Origin: CBDVAK01 sp965371945
GTDB lineage: Bacteria > Pseudomonadota > Gammaproteobacteria > Competibacterales > JAHEDQ01
NCBI GenBank assembly: GCA_965371945.1
Contig: CBDVAK010000185.1
Span: forward strand, 1 to 7,012
DNA length: 7,012 nucleotides
Reading direction: 5' to 3'
The position numbers and the translations under genes were made by a program. The notes under the pieces were generated by a model. The model was given only the letters and a program-made list of their open reading frames with translations. It did not search any database and had not been told where the DNA came from. Within the stretch, counting starts at the first letter, position 1. Every line of letters begins with the position of its first letter. Positions 4,617-7,012 of this stretch are shown in pieces.

Positions 4617-7010
4617 ATGGCAGGGGATCTTCGTGAACGTGAGGCGCTGATCCGTAACGAGCAGGTCAGGTTGCTGTATCAGGGTACTCCGCTGGTCGTA
4701 CTCAGCACCGTTCTGGTCGCTGCGTTGCTGGTGTTGGTTCAGTGGCCCGCCGTTCCTCATGCCGATCTGATGCTGTGGTTGGCGCTAAGCAGCACTGTGT
4801 CCGTTGGCAGGGGCATACTCTGGCAGATGTACCAGCACCGCAATGACCGCAGCCACCCGCGGCGTTGGTGTCTTCTCTATGCGTTTGGCGCGGTCCTGAG
4901 CGGTTCTACCTGGGGTGCTGCTGCATGGTTGGCGTTTCCCGAAGGACAGGTGTCCTACCAGCTGATTCCAGTCTTGATGGTGGCCGGTGTCGCTGCATTC
5001 GGATCGACCACATTGTCAGTGTTGTGGCCAATCGTCCCGGCATTTCTGCTGGCCTGTCTTTTTCCCTGGTCAGTACGTTTCGCGACCATGGAGGGTTCTG
5101 TCGCATTGGCGACCGGCGCGATCGTTTTGTTGCTGATTGCCTATCTCACCGTCAGTGCGCGGCGGGTCCACGATAACATTGCGCAAAACCTCTCGCTAAG
5201 GTTGGAAGTTGTAGAGCGTGAACGTACGTTGAAGGAAAGCGAGGAACGCTACCGACAGATTTTTCGTCATTCACCGCTAGGAGTCATGCACTACCTGGCG
5301 AATGGGGAGATCGTCGAATGCAACAGTGTTCTGGCCGGCATCGTCGGTATGGAGCGAGATCAGATCGTGGGCATGAATCTGCTGGCGGATGTTGTCGAGC
5401 CCGCGGTGCACGAGGCGGTCAGGGGTTCGTTAAGCGAGCAGGGCGAGGGCTACTACGAGGATGTCCTGCAGCTTGGCAATGAAAGTAAGCCGGTTGCGGT
5501 ACGCGGTTTCTTCCGCGGAATTCGCGCCTGGGACGGCAGCCTCACCGGGGGTGTCTGCATACTGGAAGACTATTCCGAACGACGACGTATCGAGAAGTTG
5601 ATACAGCATCAAGCCAGCTACGATGAACTGACCGATCTTCCAAACCGCAGGCTGTTGCTGGACAGGCTGGGGCAGGCTTTGGCTGCGCGTCAGCGCCACG
5701 GCGGTGTTGGTGCCGTACTGTTCCTGGATCTCGACCACTTCAAGAGCATCAACGACTCGCTGGGGCATAGAATCGGCGACACCCTGCTCAAGCAGGTGGC
5801 CCAGCGATTGCGCATGCGGGTACGGAGCGAGGATACCGCGGCACGCCTGGGTGGCGACGAATTCGTGGTGTTGCTCCCCGATATCGGCGCCGACTGCAAA
5901 GCAGCAGGCATTCGTGCCAGCACTGTGGCGGCCGGGTATCGGAACCTGTTGTCAGCCCCCTATCACATTGGCGACCATGCCCTGCACCTGACCCCGAGTA
6001 TCGGGGTGGCTTTTTTCCCCGAAAGTACCGCACAGCCCGAGGACATCATCAAGCACGCTGATATCGCCATGTATCAGGTCAAACGAGCGGGTCGTGGCGA
6101 GGTTCGCTTCTATCAAGCCAGCATGCAGGAGGAGTTGAACCAGCGGTTATCACTCGAAAAGGATCTGCGCGTTGCGGTTTCGGACCGGGCGTTGCGTGTG
6201 CATCTTCAACCCGAAGTGGATGCCGGGGGCAGGATCAGGGGGGCAGAAGTTCTGGTGCGCTGGCATCACCCCCGTCGTGGCTGGGTTTCGCCGACACAGT
6301 TCATCCCGGTCGCGGAAGACTCGGGTTTGATCGTGGCGCTCGGCGATCAGGTGCTCGAGCAGGCATGCCGTGCCTTGAAAAAGCTCGATGCCAATGTTGT
6401 AGGTGCGGAGCTCGGCCATCTGGCGGTCAACGTCAGTCCCAGACAATTCCAGCAACCGGAGTTCGTCGACGGTGTGCTGCGCACGTTGGAACAGCTCCGG
6501 ATCGACCCGCACAGGTTGACGCTCGAAATCACCGAGGGACTACTGCTGCAAAATATTCCGGACACCGTACGCCGAATGGAAGCACTCAAACAAGCGGGGG
6601 TGCGCTTTGCCATCGACGACTTCGGCACTGGCTATTCCTCGTTGAGCTATCTCAATCGCCTGCCATTGGATGTGCTCAAGATCGACCGCTCATTCGTGAG
6701 TGGCATCGGGTCGGGTGCACGGAAGTCCGCCATAGTAGAAACCATTCTTTCCATGGCGCGCCACCTCGGTTTGGCCGTGGTGGCCGAAGGGGTGGAGACA
6801 TCGGTCGAATTCGAGCTTCTCAAGGCACATGATTGCGATCGATTTCAGGGCTACTATTTCAGCGAGGCCGTGCCGTTGCCTGATTTTGCCAGGCTGTTGA
6901 ACGATCACGGGGGCGTGCTGCGCCCGCAGCAGCCTGCGAATTCGGCGGCAGATTCGGAAATCGCCGGGTTGCCGGCAACTCCTATGCAGCGTATCGCCAG
7001 CATGGGGTGA
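4617..7010 (+). CDS. Membrane-anchored PAS-GGDEF-EAL c-di-GMP turnover protein
   Basis: A 797-residue inner-membrane signalling protein. About six hydrophobic segments lie at roughly 24-42, 50-66, 85-106, 114-135, 136-152 and 163-180, an N-terminal sensor module I cannot name. A coiled linker leads to a PAS domain (about 207-322, ESEERYRQIFRHSPLGV to GGVCILEDYSERRR). The GGDEF domain (about 335-500) has metal residue Asp371, FKSIND, an intact GGDEF (412-416) and an inhibitory I-site RSED (403-406). The EAL domain (about 513-765) has EVL in place of EAL (Glu544 kept), Asn605, Glu637, Asp667-Asp668 in the DDFGTGYSS loop, Lys688, Glu724 and Gln744. All expected metal and catalytic residues are present. 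Both diguanylate cyclase and phosphodiesterase activity are therefore possible; the net direction cannot be read. The start is uncertain: ATG 4617 (weak GGA, 7 bases) or ATG 4557, with no ribosome site. The C-terminal 30 residues look disordered. Confidence 0.95.
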   Translation: MAGDLREREALIRNEQVRLLYQGTPLVVLSTVLVAALLVLVQWPAVPHADLMLWLALSSTVSVGRGILWQMYQHRNDRSHPRRWCLLYAFGAVLSGSTWGAAAWLAFPEGQVSYQLIPVLMVAGVAAFGSTTLSVLWPIVPAFLLACLFPWSVRFATMEGSVALATGAIVLLLIAYLTVSARRVHDNIAQNLSLRLEVVERERTLKESEERYRQIFRHSPLGVMHYLANGEIVECNSVLAGIVGMERDQIVGMNLLADVVEPAVHEAVRGSLSEQGEGYYEDVLQLGNESKPVAVRGFFRGIRAWDGSLTGGVCILEDYSERRRIEKLIQHQASYDELTDLPNRRLLLDRLGQALAARQRHGGVGAVLFLDLDHFKSINDSLGHRIGDTLLKQVAQRLRMRVRSEDTAARLGGDEFVVLLPDIGADCKAAGIRASTVAAGYRNLLSAPYHIGDHALHLTPSIGVAFFPESTAQPEDIIKHADIAMYQVKRAGRGEVRFYQASMQEELNQRLSLEKDLRVAVSDRALRVHLQPEVDAGGRIRGAEVLVRWHHPRRGWVSPTQFIPVAEDSGLIVALGDQVLEQACRALKKLDANVVGAELGHLAVNVSPRQFQQPEFVDGVLRTLEQLRIDPHRLTLEITEGLLLQNIPDTVRRMEALKQAGVRFAIDDFGTGYSSLSYLNRLPLDVLKIDRSFVSGIGSGARKSAIVETILSMARHLGLAVVAEGVETSVEFELLKAHDCDRFQGYYFSEAVPLPDFARLLNDHGGVLRPQQPANSAADSEIAGLPATPMQRIASMG

Positions 7011-7012
7011 TA

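Noticed and set aside
6365..6832. Plus-strand 155-residue frame inside the EAL domain coding region
   Set aside because: It is a shadow frame of an intact EAL domain with no independent support.

Overview
This 7-kb window is GC-rich, densely coding bacterial chromosome, most likely from a gammaproteobacterium. The reasons are the short H-NS/HvrA-type nucleoid protein, an E. coli-like GlxI glyoxalase, a c-di-GMP-I (GEMM-I) riboswitch, and a membrane-bound PAS-GGDEF-EAL protein. I see no insertion sequence, CRISPR array, tRNA or rRNA.

Layout. The first 445 bases have no complete gene but are rich in structure, mainly on the minus strand. In minus-strand reading order there is a long hairpin just after the H-NS gene, then an 8-bp inverted repeat, then a possible three-way junction. 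Next comes a well-supported c-di-GMP-I riboswitch (185 to 95) with a hairpin-bearing expression platform that points at a gene running off the left edge. The H-NS family gene (446-775, minus) diverges from the plus-strand genes. About 317 bases separate it from a pseudouridine-degradation pair, psuK and psuG (1093-2989), which overlap by 11 bases. A glyoxalase I gene (gloA-like, 3142-3561) follows. Then come a small secreted Gly-rich protein of unknown function (3640-4065) and, 11 bases later, a 70-residue heavy-metal-associated (CopZ-like) protein (4077-4289). After a 327-base leader, the window ends with a 797-residue c-di-GMP turnover protein (4617-7010).

How the parts relate. PsuK and PsuG make a two-step pathway from pseudouridine to uracil plus ribose 5-phosphate. 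GloA detoxifies methylglyoxal as its glutathione adduct. The window holds both a c-di-GMP sensor RNA at its left end and a protein able in principle to make and destroy c-di-GMP at its right end. No sequence feature ties them into one circuit, but c-di-GMP signalling brackets the locus. The least explained parts are the structured minus-strand region upstream of the riboswitch and the Gly-rich secreted protein paired with the metal-binding protein.
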